In this document: in pieces, positions 17,338 through 27,446 of the stretch
Layout of the letters: every line of letters starts with the position of its first letter
Position numbering within the stretch: position 1 is the first letter of the stretch
Origin: Paraburkholderia youngii
GTDB lineage: Bacteria > Pseudomonadota > Gammaproteobacteria > Burkholderiales > Burkholderiaceae
Assembly (NCBI RefSeq): GCF_013366925.1
Contig: NZ_JAALDK010000001.1
Coordinates: 5,261,001-5,325,000 of the forward strand
Length of the DNA: 64,000 bases
Reading direction: 5' to 3'
Made by a program: the position numbers and the translations under genes
The notes under the pieces: generated by a model
Database searches by the model: none
What the model was told of the DNA's origin: nothing
What the model saw: only the letters and a program-made list of their open reading frames with translations

Positions 17338-19142
17338 ACGCTCATAACACCCTCTATCTGGCACTCTTCATCGTGGTGCTGATCGCGGTCGCGATACCGC
17401 TTGGCCGCTACATGAGCGCCGTGCTTGACGGCTCATCGGTCGTTGTACGCAGGATCGGGCGACCGGTTGAACAACCTCTTTACCGGCTCGCAGGGGTTGA
17501 TCCCGACGCTGAAATGTCATGGAAGGAGTATGCGTTCGCCGTTCTGATTTTCAATGCACTCGGCACCCTCGCCGTGTACGGCTTTCTGCGACTGCAGCAA
17601 TGGCTGCCGGCCAACCCGCAGGGTTTTGGTCCGATGACGCCGGACGCCGCTTTCAACACCGCAGTGAGTTTCGCGACCAATACGAACTGGCAAAACTATA
17701 CGCCGGAATCCACGGTCAGCTACCTCACCCAGATGGCGGCGCTCACCGTGCAGAACTTCCTGTCCGCGGCGACGGGTATTGCCGTGGCCATCGCGCTGAT
17801 ACGCGGCTTTGCCCGTCACACGGCGAAGACGATCGGCAATTTCTGGGTCGATGTGACCCGCACCACGCTGTTCATCCTCATACCTATTTCATTCGTCGTA
17901 GCGCTGGTGTTCATCAGTCAGGGAGCGATCCAGAATTTCAGGTCGTACGTCGACGTGCCGACGCTTCAGGTTACGACCTATCAGGTGCCGAAGACCGACG
18001 CCCAGGGTAATGCCGTCAAGGACGCGAAGGGCAACCCCGTCATGCAGGACGTCAAGGCCGACAAACAGACCATTGCCATGGGTCCGCTGGCGTCGCAGGA
18101 AGCGATCAAGATGCTCGGCACCAACGGTGGCGGTTTCTTCAACGCAAATTCCGCCCATCCGTATGAGAACCCGACACCGCTGGCCAATCTTGTTCAGATG
18201 GTGGCAATGCTGAGCATCGGTGCAGCGTTATGCATCGTTTTTGGCAGGACGGTCGGCGACCCGCGCCAGGGGTACGCGGTACTCGCCGCGATGACGATCG
18301 CATTTGTGATCGCGTGCTGGGGCGAAATCAGCTTTGAACAGTCCGGTAACCCTTTGTTCGCGTCGTTGCACGTCGATCAGGCCGCTTCTGCGATGCAGCC
18401 AGGCGGCAACATGGAGGGCAAGGAAACGCGTTTCGGGATTGCCGATTCCGGCGTCTTCACGGTTGCCACCACCTCCGCATCGTGCGGCGCGGTCATCAAC
18501 GCGCACGATTCGCTGACGCCAATGGGCGGCTTCGTGCCGCTCCTGATGATGCAACTGGGCGAAGTGGTGTATGGCGGAGTAGGGTCCGGACTCTACGGGA
18601 TGCTCGTGTTTGCCCTGCTGGGGGTATTCATCGCCGGACTGATGATCGGGAGAACGCCCGAATACATCGGCAAGAAGATCGAGTCCTATGAGATGAAGAT
18701 GGTGTCGATCGCGGTACTCGTGATGCCGATGATCGTGCTGGTGGGTACGTCGATCGGTGTGCTGTCTCCGCTCGGCACTGCCGGCATCGCCAACCCGGGG
18801 GCACACGGGTTCTCGGAGATCCTCTACGCATTCACGTCGGCCACCAACAACAACGGTAGCGCGTTCGCGGGACTCTCGGTCAATACGCCGTTCTATAACG
18901 TGCTGCTGGCTATCGCGATGTGGCTGGGCCGGTTCGTTCCGGTTGTCGCGGTGCTCGCGATCGCCGGGTCCCTTGCGGAAAAGAAGCGCATTGCGACCAC
19001 GGAGGGCACGCTGCCCACGCATGGACCGCTGTTCGTCGTGCTGCTGCTCGGCGCCGTGTTGCTGATCGGTGCGCTCACATTCGTGCCCGCGCTTGCACTG
19101 GGTCCGGTCGTCGAACATCTGTCGATGATTTCAGGTCACTGA
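17334..19142 (+). CDS. kdpA: KdpA, potassium-binding channel-like subunit (operon 2)
   Basis: A 602-residue KdpA with four canonical filter loops: [39 protein letters not shown] and [11 protein letters not shown]. It carries a hydrophilic, lysine- and aspartate-rich loop before loop 2 ([17 protein letters not shown]) that is longer than in E. coli KdpA and partly shared with the orphan KdpA ([17 protein letters not shown]). It selects K+ from the periplasm and passes it to KdpB. ATG 17334 overlaps the kdpF stop; an open frame from 17250 is overlap only. kdpB follows after 13 bases. Confidence 0.97.
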   Translation: MNAHNTLYLALFIVVLIAVAIPLGRYMSAVLDGSSVVVRRIGRPVEQPLYRLAGVDPDAEMSWKEYAFAVLIFNALGTLAVYGFLRLQQWLPANPQGFGPMTPDAAFNTAVSFATNTNWQNYTPESTVSYLTQMAALTVQNFLSAATGIAVAIALIRGFARHTAKTIGNFWVDVTRTTLFILIPISFVVALVFISQGAIQNFRSYVDVPTLQVTTYQVPKTDAQGNAVKDAKGNPVMQDVKADKQTIAMGPLASQEAIKMLGTNGGGFFNANSAHPYENPTPLANLVQMVAMLSIGAALCIVFGRTVGDPRQGYAVLAAMTIAFVIACWGEISFEQSGNPLFASLHVDQAASAMQPGGNMEGKETRFGIADSGVFTVATTSASCGAVINAHDSLTPMGGFVPLLMMQLGEVVYGGVGSGLYGMLVFALLGVFIAGLMIGRTPEYIGKKIESYEMKMVSIAVLVMPMIVLVGTSIGVLSPLGTAGIANPGAHGFSEILYAFTSATNNNGSAFAGLSVNTPFYNVLLAIAMWLGRFVPVVAVLAIAGSLAEKKRIATTEGTLPTHGPLFVVLLLGAVLLIGALTFVPALALGPVVEHLSMISGH

Positions 19143-19155
19143 ATTCGAGGAAAGC

Positions 19156-21306
19156 ATGACCACTTCCATTGAACCGCCTGTCCATCGTCCCGACAACCTT
19201 GGCCAGGCACGGACCGCCGCACGCTCGATGTTCGATCCGGCTCTCGTGAAACCCGCGATTGTCGATTCGTTCAAAAAGCTGACGCCTCGCACGCAGTTGC
19301 GCAATCCCGTGATGTTCTGCGTGTATGTGGGCAGCATTCTTACGACCATCCTCTGGTTGGCCGCGCTCGCCGGGCAGGCCGAGGCGCCTGCCGGATTTAT
19401 CCTCGCCATTACGTTGTGGCTGTGGTTCACGGTGCTGTTTGCAAACTTCGCCGAAGCGCTTGCGGAGGGGCGCTCGAAAGCGCAGGCGGCGTCGCTGCGC
19501 AGTGCGAAGCACAACGTGGTGGCCAAGAAACTCAACGACCCGCATCCGAAAGCGGCCGTGCGCGTCATGGCATCGACCGATCTGCGCAAGGACGATGTCG
19601 TGCTGGTCGAGACCGGAGACACGATTCCAGCTGACGGCGAAGTCATCGAGGGCGTCGCGTCGGTCGACGAGTCGGCCATCACGGGCGAATCCGCGCCTGT
19701 GATCCGGGAGTCAGGCGGCGACTTTTCATCGGTGACGGGCGGCACGCGCGTCCTGTCGGACTGGATCGTGGTGCGGGTCACGGTCAATCCCGGTGAAGCC
19801 TTCCTCGACCGGATGATTGCCATGGTCGAAGGAGCGAAGCGGCAGAAGACCCCGAACGAGATTGCGCTGACGATCCTGCTGGTTGCGTTGACGCTCGTGC
19901 TGCTGTTCGCCACCGCGACGCTGCTGCCGTTTTCGATGTTCTCGGTCGAAGCCGCGAAAGCGGGTCATGTGGTGACGATCACCGCACTTGTCGCTCTGCT
20001 CGTCTGTCTGATCCCGACCACGATTGGCGGTCTCCTGTCGGCAATCGGTGTCGCGGGGATGAGCCGGATGATGCAGGCGAACGTGATCGCGACGTCGGGG
20101 CGTGCGGTCGAGGCCGCTGGCGACGTCGACGTGCTGCTGCTCGACAAGACCGGCACGATCACGCTCGGCAACCGCCAGGCGTCTACCTTCATACCGGCAC
20201 CCGGCGTGTCGGAGCACGATCTCGCCGATGCGTCGCAACTCGCCTCGCTGGCCGACGAAACGCCGGAAGGCCGTAGCATCTCCGTGCTGGCGAAGCAACG
20301 CTTCAATATCCGCGAGCGCGACATGACGTCGCTGCACGCGACGTTCCTCGCATTTACTGCACAAACGCGGATGAGCGGAGTCGATCTGCCGAACCGGGAA
20401 ATCCGTAAGGGCGCATCGGAAGCAGTGAAACAGTATGTCGAGGCGAACGGTGGCCGTTATCCGGCGGAAGTCAACACCGCGGTGACCGATGTCGCACGGC
20501 GCGGTAGTACACCGCTGGTTGTAGCCGATAAGCCAGGCGGTCACGACAGCAAGGATAGCGGTCCGGCACGCGTTCTTGGCGTGATCGAACTGAAGGATAT
20601 CGTCAAGGGCGGTATCAAGGAGCGCTTTGCGGAACTGCGCAAGATGGGCATCAAGACCGTGATGATCACGGGTGACAACCGCCTGACGGCTGCGGCGATC
20701 GCAGCTGAAGCCGGCGTTGACGACTTCCTCGCCGAAGCGACGCCCGAGGCCAAGCTGAGGATGATCCGGGAGCATCAGGGTGAAGGACGCCTCGTGGCGA
20801 TGACCGGTGACGGCACCAACGATGCCCCCGCCCTCGCGCAGGCCGACGTCGCGGTGGCGATGAACTCCGGCACCCAGGCAGCCAAGGAAGCCGGCAACAT
20901 GGTCGACCTCGACTCGAATCCGACCAAGCTGATCGAGATCGTCGAGATCGGCAAACAGATGCTGATGACACGTGGATCGCTGACCACGTTCTCGATCGCC
21001 AATGACGTCGCGAAGTACTTTGCGATCATTCCGGCCGCGTTCGCTTCGACCTACCCGCAACTGCGCGTACTGGATGTCATGCGTCTGACATCCCCGTCGT
21101 CAGCGATCCTGTCGGCGGTGATTTTCAACGCGCTGATCATCGTGTTCCTGATCCCGCTTGCGCTCAAGGGCGTCAGATATCGTGCGCTGGGTGCCGCGGC
21201 GCTGCTGCGGCGCAATCTGCTGATCTATGGCCTGGGCGGCATTATCCTGCCCTTCCCGTTCATCAAGCTGATCGACATGATACTGGCCGCGTTTGGATGG
21301 GTCTAG
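19156..21306 (+). CDS. kdpB: KdpB, catalytic P-type ATPase subunit (operon 2)
   Basis: A 716-residue Kdp-class P-type ATPase. Visible are the actuator [14 protein letters not shown]330 in [12 protein letters not shown], the P-domain [19 protein letters not shown], and [13 protein letters not shown]. It differs from operon 1 KdpB in the nucleotide-binding domain, where it has a Gly/Asp/Ser-rich insertion ([13 protein letters not shown]), and in its N-terminus, so the two are diverged paralogues and not a recent duplication. It couples ATP hydrolysis to K+ import. The start is ATG 19156, 13 bases after kdpA, with GAGGAAAGC before it. Confidence 0.97.
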   Translation: MTTSIEPPVHRPDNLGQARTAARSMFDPALVKPAIVDSFKKLTPRTQLRNPVMFCVYVGSILTTILWLAALAGQAEAPAGFILAITLWLWFTVLFANFAEALAEGRSKAQAASLRSAKHNVVAKKLNDPHPKAAVRVMASTDLRKDDVVLVETGDTIPADGEVIEGVASVDESAITGESAPVIRESGGDFSSVTGGTRVLSDWIVVRVTVNPGEAFLDRMIAMVEGAKRQKTPNEIALTILLVALTLVLLFATATLLPFSMFSVEAAKAGHVVTITALVALLVCLIPTTIGGLLSAIGVAGMSRMMQANVIATSGRAVEAAGDVDVLLLDKTGTITLGNRQASTFIPAPGVSEHDLADASQLASLADETPEGRSISVLAKQRFNIRERDMTSLHATFLAFTAQTRMSGVDLPNREIRKGASEAVKQYVEANGGRYPAEVNTAVTDVARRGSTPLVVADKPGGHDSKDSGPARVLGVIELKDIVKGGIKERFAELRKMGIKTVMITGDNRLTAAAIAAEAGVDDFLAEATPEAKLRMIREHQGEGRLVAMTGDGTNDAPALAQADVAVAMNSGTQAAKEAGNMVDLDSNPTKLIEIVEIGKQMLMTRGSLTTFSIANDVAKYFAIIPAAFASTYPQLRVLDVMRLTSPSSAILSAVIFNALIIVFLIPLALKGVRYRALGAAALLRRNLLIYGLGGIILPFPFIKLIDMILAAFGWV

Positions 21307-21384
21307 CGCGTCCGGAAACTGTGAGTGCCCTGATATCCCGTATCCCGATCTGGCTGAATGGCAAGAACGCTCGAGTACACGACC

Positions 21385-21966
21385 ATGAAGAATTCATTGC
21401 GCCCCGTGCTGGTCCTCTTTGTGTTCCTGACGGTGATCACGGGCATCGTCTATCCGCTTGTCGTAACAGCGGTCGGCCACGTGCTGTTTCCGCATCAGGC
21501 AAGCGGCAGCTTCATCGAGAAAGACGGCAAGGCCGTCGGCTCGGAAATCATCGGCCAGCAGTTCGATGCGCCGTATTACTTCTGGGGTCGGCTGTCGGCC
21601 ACGACACCGAACCCGTACAACGCGCAAAACTCGGGTGGCTCGAACCTCAGTGCCACCAACCCGGCGCTCGCCGATGAAGTGAAGGGGCGGCTCTCAGCGC
21701 TTCACGACGCCGATCCGTCCAACACAACGCCTGTGCCTGTCGATCTGGTCACGTCATCGGGCAGCGGTCTTGATCCGGATATTTCACCGGCTGCTGCTGC
21801 GTATCAGGCGGCTCGCGTTGCAAAGGCGCGCGGGCTGCCCGAGCAGCAGATCAACGAGCTGATCACGCAGAACACGTCGGGGCGGCAACTTGGCGTATTG
21901 GGCGAGCGTCGCGTGAACGTGCTGAAACTCAACCTCGCGCTCGATCAACTCAAGCCGATGCATTGA
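21385..21966 (+). CDS. kdpC: KdpC, potassium-transporting ATPase subunit C (operon 2)
   Basis: 193 residues, the normal KdpC size. An N-terminal membrane span ([20 protein letters not shown]) leads into the periplasmic domain with [24 protein letters not shown] and [15 protein letters not shown], ending [13 protein letters not shown]. The start is set at ATG 21385 (MKNSLRP); an upstream in-frame ATG at 21358 gives nine extra polar residues and is less likely. It lies 78 bases after kdpB and 84 before kdpD. Confidence 0.95.
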   Translation: MKNSLRPVLVLFVFLTVITGIVYPLVVTAVGHVLFPHQASGSFIEKDGKAVGSEIIGQQFDAPYYFWGRLSATTPNPYNAQNSGGSNLSATNPALADEVKGRLSALHDADPSNTTPVPVDLVTSSGSGLDPDISPAAAAYQAARVAKARGLPEQQINELITQNTSGRQLGVLGERRVNVLKLNLALDQLKPMH

Positions 21967-22050
21967 TTTTCCCCAGGCAGATAGCGCACGGCATATAGCA
22001 AACGTATGAGCCTCGACGACATGATGACGGGATAACCCGCAGGGGGTGCG

Positions 22051-24879
22051 ATGAACCGGCCTGATCCCGACGAACTGCTGGACCGCATCCAGCGCGATGA
22101 AGAAAAAAGCCAGCGTGGCCGGCTCAAGGTGTTCTTTGGCGCATCGGCCGGAGTGGGCAAGACGTTTGCGATGTTGCAGGCCGCCAAATACCGCAAGGAG
22201 GAAGGCGTCGATGTCGTCGTCGGAATCGTCGAAACACATGGACGCAAGGAAACGCTCGCACTGATCGAGGGGCTGGAGGTCATTGCGCCCGCGCGGATCG
22301 AATATCGAGGGCGGCTGCTTGCCGAGTTCGATCTCGACGCAGCACTCGCGCGCAAGCCGCAGCTGATTCTCGTAGACGAGCTGGCGCATTCGAATGTACT
22401 GGGCAGCCGGCATCTGAAGCGCTGGCAGGATGTGCATGAACTGCTCGACGCCGGCATCGACGTCTACACGACCGTCAACGTCCAGCACCTCGAAAGCCTG
22501 AACGACGTGGTCGGGCAGATCACCGGCATCCGCGTGTGGGAAACCGTACCCGACCGCGTGTTCGATCTCGCCGACGAAGTGACGCTGGTCGACCTGCCGC
22601 CAGAGGAACTGCTCGACCGCATGCGTGATGGCAAGGTCTATATGCCGCAGCAGGCGGAGCATGCCGTTCGCAACTTCTTCCGCAAGGGCAACCTGATCGC
22701 CCTGCGCGAACTCGCGTTGCGTCGCACCGCGGACCGTGTCGATGCACAGATGCGCGAGTATCGTGCAGATCAGTCGATCGAGCGTATCTGGCAGGCGCGC
22801 GAGCGCATCATCGTGTGCGTCGGTGCCGGTCCCGACAGCAGCAATCTCGTTCGTGCGGCGGCTCGCCTGGCATCGAACCTGAGGGCTGACTGGCTGGCAG
22901 TCTATGTCGAGACGCCGAAGCTTCAGCGGCTCCCCGACGCAATACGCGGACGTACGCTCGACGCGCTCAAGCTTGCATCTGATCTGGGCGCGGAAACCGT
23001 CACGTTGCAGGGTGAGCATGTCGCACAGACGCTGATTGCCTATGCGCGCATGCGCAATGTGTCGAAGCTCGTCGTGGGCGCAGCCGTGTTGCGCGGATGG
23101 CGCGGATGGCTGGGACAGTCCACTACCGAGCGTCTGATCCGCGCCGCCGGGGACATTGATATCTCGCTGATCAATTCAGGCGCAGTGCGTGAATCCGCCG
23201 CCCCTCGCGGCGCGGCAGGCAGCTTTGTTGCACCGGCTGAGGATCAACGCGGGTTCCCGTTGATTTCCTATGGATATGCGGTGGCGATCTGCGCGGCGAT
23301 TACTGCTCTCGCCACTATGTTGGTGGACAGGATCGCGCTGGCGAATCTCGTCATGCTGTACCTGCTTGGCACGATCTTTACGGCAGTACGCCTGGGCCGT
23401 GGACCAGGTGTGCTGCTTTCGTTTCTTGGCGTGGCCGCGTTCGACTTCTTTTTCGTGCCACCCCGGCTTTCGTTTTCCGTATCGGACACACAGTATCTGT
23501 TGACGTTCGCGGTGATGCTTCTGACATCGCTGACGATCAGCCACCTGACGTCCAGTCTGAGGCGACAGGCTCATGTCGCAACAATACGCGAGCGCCGGAC
23601 CGACGCGATGTTCGCGATGACGCGCGAGCTTGGCGCAGCGCTCACCACCGCCCTGATCCTGGAGATCGGCACGCGCCATGTTGCCGAGGTTTTTCAGGCG
23701 CGCGTCGCGATCCTGCTGCCTGACAGCGCCGAAAAGGTGCGGCAGAAGGTCGAAAATCCGGACCCGGCTGTCACGCTGACCGGTGGCGATCTCGATTGTG
23801 ATATCGCGCAGTGGGTTTATGACCAGCAAAAACCAGCCGGCCACGGAACAGAGACTTTGCCGGCAGCAGCGGCACTCTACCTGCCGCTGCGCGCGCCGAT
23901 GCGTACACGCGGCGTCCTCGCACTGCTGTCTGCAGGCATGGGAGAGTTTGCAGCACCAGAACAGCGCCGCATGCTCGATACGTTTGCGGCCCAGATCGCA
24001 CTCGCACTCGAGCGTGTTCATTATGTCGAGATCGCGCAGGACGCGCTGATCAGCATGGAGTCAGAACGTCTGCGCAATTCACTGCTGTCCGCGATCTCGC
24101 ATGATTTGCGTACGCCGTTGACCGCGATCGTGGGCTTCGCCTCTTTGCTGGCAGAACCGGGCCACGTCGAGAAGGCCGGGCAGCGGGCTTCCAATGAGCT
24201 CGGCGAGGCAATCTATGACGAGGCGATGCGGATGACGGCCATTGTGACCAACCTGCTCGACATGGTCCGTTTGCAGGAAGGCAGCATGCGCTTGAACCGC
24301 CAATGGTCGTCGCTCGAAGAATTGATCGGCGCCGCGCTGGCAGCTTCGCGCCGTCCGCTCTCCGGGCGCAAGGTATCTACACATGTGCCGTCCGATGTGC
24401 CGCTGGCCCAGCTCGATGCCGTGCTGATGGAACGACTCCTCGCCAACCTGCTCGACAATGCCGCGAAGTACACACCGGCCGGGTCACCCATCGCCATCAC
24501 TGCAGCCGCCGTCGAGGAGAATGGCCGTCGCTATGTGAGAGTCAATGTGGAAGACAGCGGACCGGGGCTGTCCCCCGGCATGGAGTCTCGCGTATTCGAC
24601 AAGTTCACCCGCGGTGAAAAGGAATCGGCGTTGCCCGGTATAGGGCTGGGTCTTGCGATTTGCCGCGCGATCGTCGAGGCGCATGGAGGAAAAATTGGCG
24701 CAGCAAACCGCACCGATCCGAACGGAAGCGTGCTCGGCGCCTGTTTCTGGTTCATGTTGCCGGCTGACGAGACGCCGCCAGCAGAAATCGGGGACGCCGA
24801 TGTGCTCAGCGAAGACACGTCACAGGAGCGGTCGAAAGACGCGCCCGGCGATGCCATGAATCGCACTCAGGCGTCATGA
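22051..24879 (+). CDS. kdpD: KdpD, K+/turgor-responsive sensor histidine kinase
   Basis: A 942-residue KdpD with all domains in order. The N-terminal KdpD domain carries a Walker A (GASAGVGKT, residues 30-38), followed by a universal-stress-type domain from about 250 (RIIVCVGAGPDSSNLVRAA), four membrane segments at about 405-500, a GAF-like region, then HisKA with H684 in SAISHDLRTPL and a HATPase with NLLDNAAKYTP and EDSGPGLS. It phosphorylates or dephosphorylates KdpE in response to low K+. It has a C-terminal tail of about 40 polar residues beyond the kinase. It is the only KdpD here and must serve both kdp operons. Its last four bases overlap kdpE. Confidence 0.97.
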   Translation: MNRPDPDELLDRIQRDEEKSQRGRLKVFFGASAGVGKTFAMLQAAKYRKEEGVDVVVGIVETHGRKETLALIEGLEVIAPARIEYRGRLLAEFDLDAALARKPQLILVDELAHSNVLGSRHLKRWQDVHELLDAGIDVYTTVNVQHLESLNDVVGQITGIRVWETVPDRVFDLADEVTLVDLPPEELLDRMRDGKVYMPQQAEHAVRNFFRKGNLIALRELALRRTADRVDAQMREYRADQSIERIWQARERIIVCVGAGPDSSNLVRAAARLASNLRADWLAVYVETPKLQRLPDAIRGRTLDALKLASDLGAETVTLQGEHVAQTLIAYARMRNVSKLVVGAAVLRGWRGWLGQSTTERLIRAAGDIDISLINSGAVRESAAPRGAAGSFVAPAEDQRGFPLISYGYAVAICAAITALATMLVDRIALANLVMLYLLGTIFTAVRLGRGPGVLLSFLGVAAFDFFFVPPRLSFSVSDTQYLLTFAVMLLTSLTISHLTSSLRRQAHVATIRERRTDAMFAMTRELGAALTTALILEIGTRHVAEVFQARVAILLPDSAEKVRQKVENPDPAVTLTGGDLDCDIAQWVYDQQKPAGHGTETLPAAAALYLPLRAPMRTRGVLALLSAGMGEFAAPEQRRMLDTFAAQIALALERVHYVEIAQDALISMESERLRNSLLSAISHDLRTPLTAIVGFASLLAEPGHVEKAGQRASNELGEAIYDEAMRMTAIVTNLLDMVRLQEGSMRLNRQWSSLEELIGAALAASRRPLSGRKVSTHVPSDVPLAQLDAVLMERLLANLLDNAAKYTPAGSPIAITAAAVEENGRRYVRVNVEDSGPGLSPGMESRVFDKFTRGEKESALPGIGLGLAICRAIVEAHGGKIGAANRTDPNGSVLGACFWFMLPADETPPAEIGDADVLSEDTSQERSKDAPGDAMNRTQAS

Positions 24880-25574
24880 GCGATCCGTTCGTTACGGTTG
24901 TGCTGATCGAGGACGACAGGCACATTTGCCGGTACGTGCGGATGTCGCTGCAGGAAGAGGCGATGCGCGTCCTCGATGTCAACACAGGACAGGAAGGCAT
25001 TGCCATGACTGCGAGCGCAAGGCCGGATCTCGTGATTGTCAATCTCGGACTTCCGGATATCGACGGTCTCGACGTGATCCGGCAACTGCGCGGATGGTCC
25101 GACGTGCCAATCGTCGTCCTGTCAGGGCGTACCCGCGATGAAGAGAAGGTCACGGCGCTCAACGCCGGCGCGGACGATTATCTGACGAAGCCGTTCAGCA
25201 TTGCCGAATTGGTAGCTCGGATCCGCGCGCTGCTACGCAGGCAGAATCGCTTCGTGATCGCTGAGTCGGCCAAGGTGTCCTTCGGGTCGATCACTGTCGA
25301 TCTTGCAGCGAGATCGGTACAGTGCGACTGCGAAGCTGTCCATCTGACGCCGCTCGAGTACAGGCTGCTCGTTGCGCTCTTGCGTCACGCCGGCTGCGTG
25401 ATGACGCATCACCAGCTTCTGCAGGAGGTCTGGGGACCCTCTCATGCAGAAAACGCACATTATCTGCGGATCTATATGGGTCACCTGCGGCAGAAGCTCG
25501 AGCGCGATCCGGCACAGCCCGAGCACATCGTGACTGAGACAGGCGTCGGATATCGGCTTGTCGGCGTCAGGTAG
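24876..25574 (+). CDS. kdpE: KdpE-type response regulator lacking the phosphoacceptor Asp
   Basis: A 232-residue OmpR-family regulator. The receiver domain has the acidic pair (LIEDD, residues 10-14), S83 (VLSGRT) and K105 (YLTKPF), but the phosphorylation site reads VIVNLGLPDIDG, with Asn56 where E. coli KdpE has Asp52 (the codon is AAT at 25041-25043). The winged-helix output domain is canonical (VHLTPLEYRLLVALL, YLRIYMGHLRQKLE, ETGVGYRL). ATG 24876 overlaps the kdpD stop (ATGA). Either the protein works without Asp phosphorylation, for example through KdpD contact or constitutive dimerisation, or the change is a mutation that blocks or locks the response. Function as the binder of the KdpE-like boxes is inferred. 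Confidence 0.95.
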   Translation: MSDPFVTVVLIEDDRHICRYVRMSLQEEAMRVLDVNTGQEGIAMTASARPDLVIVNLGLPDIDGLDVIRQLRGWSDVPIVVLSGRTRDEEKVTALNAGADDYLTKPFSIAELVARIRALLRRQNRFVIAESAKVSFGSITVDLAARSVQCDCEAVHLTPLEYRLLVALLRHAGCVMTHHQLLQEVWGPSHAENAHYLRIYMGHLRQKLERDPAQPEHIVTETGVGYRLVGVR

Positions 25575-25637
25575 ACAGCAGCCGTCGCGTGGGCAACAGC
25601 ATGGGCCTCCTGGCGGAATCCGGATAACGATCCGAAT

Positions 25638-25654
25638 TTGACGCAGTTTTTATG
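25638..25654 (+). promoter_or_regulatory. KdpE-box-like direct repeat upstream of stress-protein gene
   Basis: TTGACG-CAGTT-TTTATG with 5-base spacing, 90 bases before the GTG at 25745. A further single half-site TTTACG lies at 670-675 of the same 25 kb block (25670-25675), two helical turns downstream. Confidence 0.55.
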
Positions 25655-25744
25655 CATCGGTTTTGTGCTTTTACGTCATCGTGACGCGGGCCGTGCTTCA
25701 ATTGAAGATGACACGGGCCGATGTGTGCGGACAGGAGGATCGAT

Positions 25745-26161
25745 GTGCTGAAGTTGCTCATTCCAGTGCTGGACGACAAGGGCGCTCTCGAAGCTGCGCG
25801 CCACGGAGCGTTCCTCTTCTCCGAAAAATGCGTGTCGGAGGTGGAAGTGATCGAAGTCCTCGAGGACCTGACACAAGGTCGCGTGGCAGCATTTCATTCG
25901 CGGTCCGCGCTGCATAAACTCGAGAAGGAGCGGTCAAAAGACGCACTGATGCAAACGCGCGCGATCCTTGACGAGGCCGGCGTACCCTACACCTGGAAGC
26001 GTGTCTTCGGGCCGCCGGAGCGAACGATCGCAAAGTACGCGGCTAAAGATCATGCCGATATCGTGGTGCTTGATGCTAGCCATCTTGGTTTTTTTCACAG
26101 ATGGGCAGTGCTTGCAAAGCTATGGCGCCTGTCTTCAACGCCCGTCACGATGCTCCACTGA
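25745..26161 (+). CDS. Universal-stress-like protein without the ATP-binding motif
   Basis: A 138-residue UspA-fold protein: LKLLIPVLDDKGALEAARHGA at the start, KYAAKDHADIVVLDASHLG near the end, and SSTPVTMLH as last strand. The usual Gly-x2-Gly-x9-Gly-Ser/Thr loop is replaced by HLGFFHRWAVLAKLWRLSS, so it probably does not bind ATP in the standard way. The start is GTG 25745 because AGGAGG lies at 25733-25738; the overlapping ATG 25743 hits a stop immediately and ATG 25721 lies upstream of the ribosome site. It follows kdpE by 170 bases but has its own KdpE-like box. KdpD also contains a Usp domain, and in E. coli UspC scaffolds KdpD-KdpE, so a scaffold role is a reasonable guess. Confidence 0.8.
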   Translation: MLKLLIPVLDDKGALEAARHGAFLFSEKCVSEVEVIEVLEDLTQGRVAAFHSRSALHKLEKERSKDALMQTRAILDEAGVPYTWKRVFGPPERTIAKYAAKDHADIVVLDASHLGFFHRWAVLAKLWRLSSTPVTMLH

Positions 26162-26492
26162 CTTCCACACTACGACGTTGCTGAGACCCAATTTACGCGG
26201 CTCGCCGCAAACGGGTCCCGCGAACGTGCCTGCCATACCTTCCGCGAATTCAAACGTTCTCTCTCGTCGCGTCCAACCCGCCTTGCCGCGTGCCAGCGCA
26301 TCACGAACCTGTGCCATCAGCGCGTCCGTGAACAGCCTTCATGACATCCGGATTGGACGTGTCCGTCTCCAACAGCACGACGTTGACATCAGTCCGTCGC
26401 AGGTGATCAACCAGCGCCAGCGTCACAATGCATCTTACCGATGCCACCCTTGCTGCCGCCGACCATGTAGAGGGGGGATTTTGCGTTGCCAT
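26135..26492 (-). pseudogene. Remnant of ParA-like partition/mobilisation ATPase
   Basis: Three minus-strand frames carry pieces of one protein. From ATG 26466 a frame encodes MVGGSKGGIGKM, a deviant-Walker (ParA/MinD type) P-loop, but it stops a few codons later. A second frame encodes TLALVDHLRRTDVNVVLLE followed by TDTSNPDVMKA, the next conserved stretch of plasmid-type ParA proteins. A third covers AGWTRRERTFEFAEG to KLGLSNVVVWKSVEH. The shifts show the gene is broken. Such ATPases belong to plasmids and integrative elements, which fits the adjacent integrase remnant. The left end overlaps the stop of the stress gene by chance. Confidence 0.65.
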
Positions 26493-26499
26493 GTCACAC

Positions 26500-27446
26500 C
26501 TCTACAGATTTTCGGTATCCGGCCCGCTACTGGCGATTTCCGGCATAGGTTGAACCCATCGGAATACAGAGGAATTTGACGGAACGAAAAATATTTTTTC
26601 TGCCTAATCCGGTGTCACGTCGATGCACATGGAATTACACGCGTGCGTCGCTCATGGACACGAGCATCAACGGCTGCGAATACCGTGTGCCCATCGATTC
26701 ATGTCGAAAGAAAACCGCACCGCATTTGAAGTGACCGAAGGACGAACGCGACGCGCCACCCGTCTTTCCTCGCGATCGCCATACCGTCTTCGCGTACGGT
26801 CGCTCAACCCGTAAGGATGTTCACTGCTATACGACACAGATCGAACGTGCATGCCATCTGCCTTGCGCCAGGTGGCACCGTCGAACACGTTGGACGTCAA
26901 CTGGTTGCCGACGAGCTTTCTCCGTGCAACACACCTGGAACGCACAGCAGTCTTAAATAATGCTCAACTCGCCCGCTCCATTGCACCACGACCTTTGAAT
27001 GCAAAATCAACGGCAGTTACACGGAAGCGCATTTCTGCTGTGCATGGCTGCACAGTCCGCGCACCGAAGTCACACTCGGGACCAAAAACGACATGAAAAT
27101 TGAGTGATGGCAGGATAGGTGCGGAAATCGAGCGACCTCTTCCAGCCGAAGCTGGACAACATGCCACATGTGCGCGAATACGAATGCTCGCTTCGACACC
27201 GATTTCGGTCTTTCGGCGCGGTGATGCCATCGTCCTTGATGGACGATAGCTGCCTTTTAACCTCCGACTGAAACTCTGCCTTGTGCGAATCTATCCGTAT
27301 GACTGAGTTCCTGCCGCGGAAGAATGCGTCGCCACATTGATGGGACGCCCCACCATCAGGGAACTCAATCGGCACTGATGCACATCAAAACTTGAATTCT
27401 GTCGTGACCTTATACGCGATTGAGCTTGGACCTAGTTGACCTGCTG
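26500..27446. other. Unassigned stretch inside the decayed mobile element
   Basis: Less GC-rich than its surroundings in places. Several frames of 60-100 codons are present on both strands; the best is 27070-27375 (minus, 101 codons, possibly MPIEFPDGG...), but none has a recognised domain, a clear ribosome site and sensible composition together. I see debris or hypothetical genes only. Confidence 0.4.
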
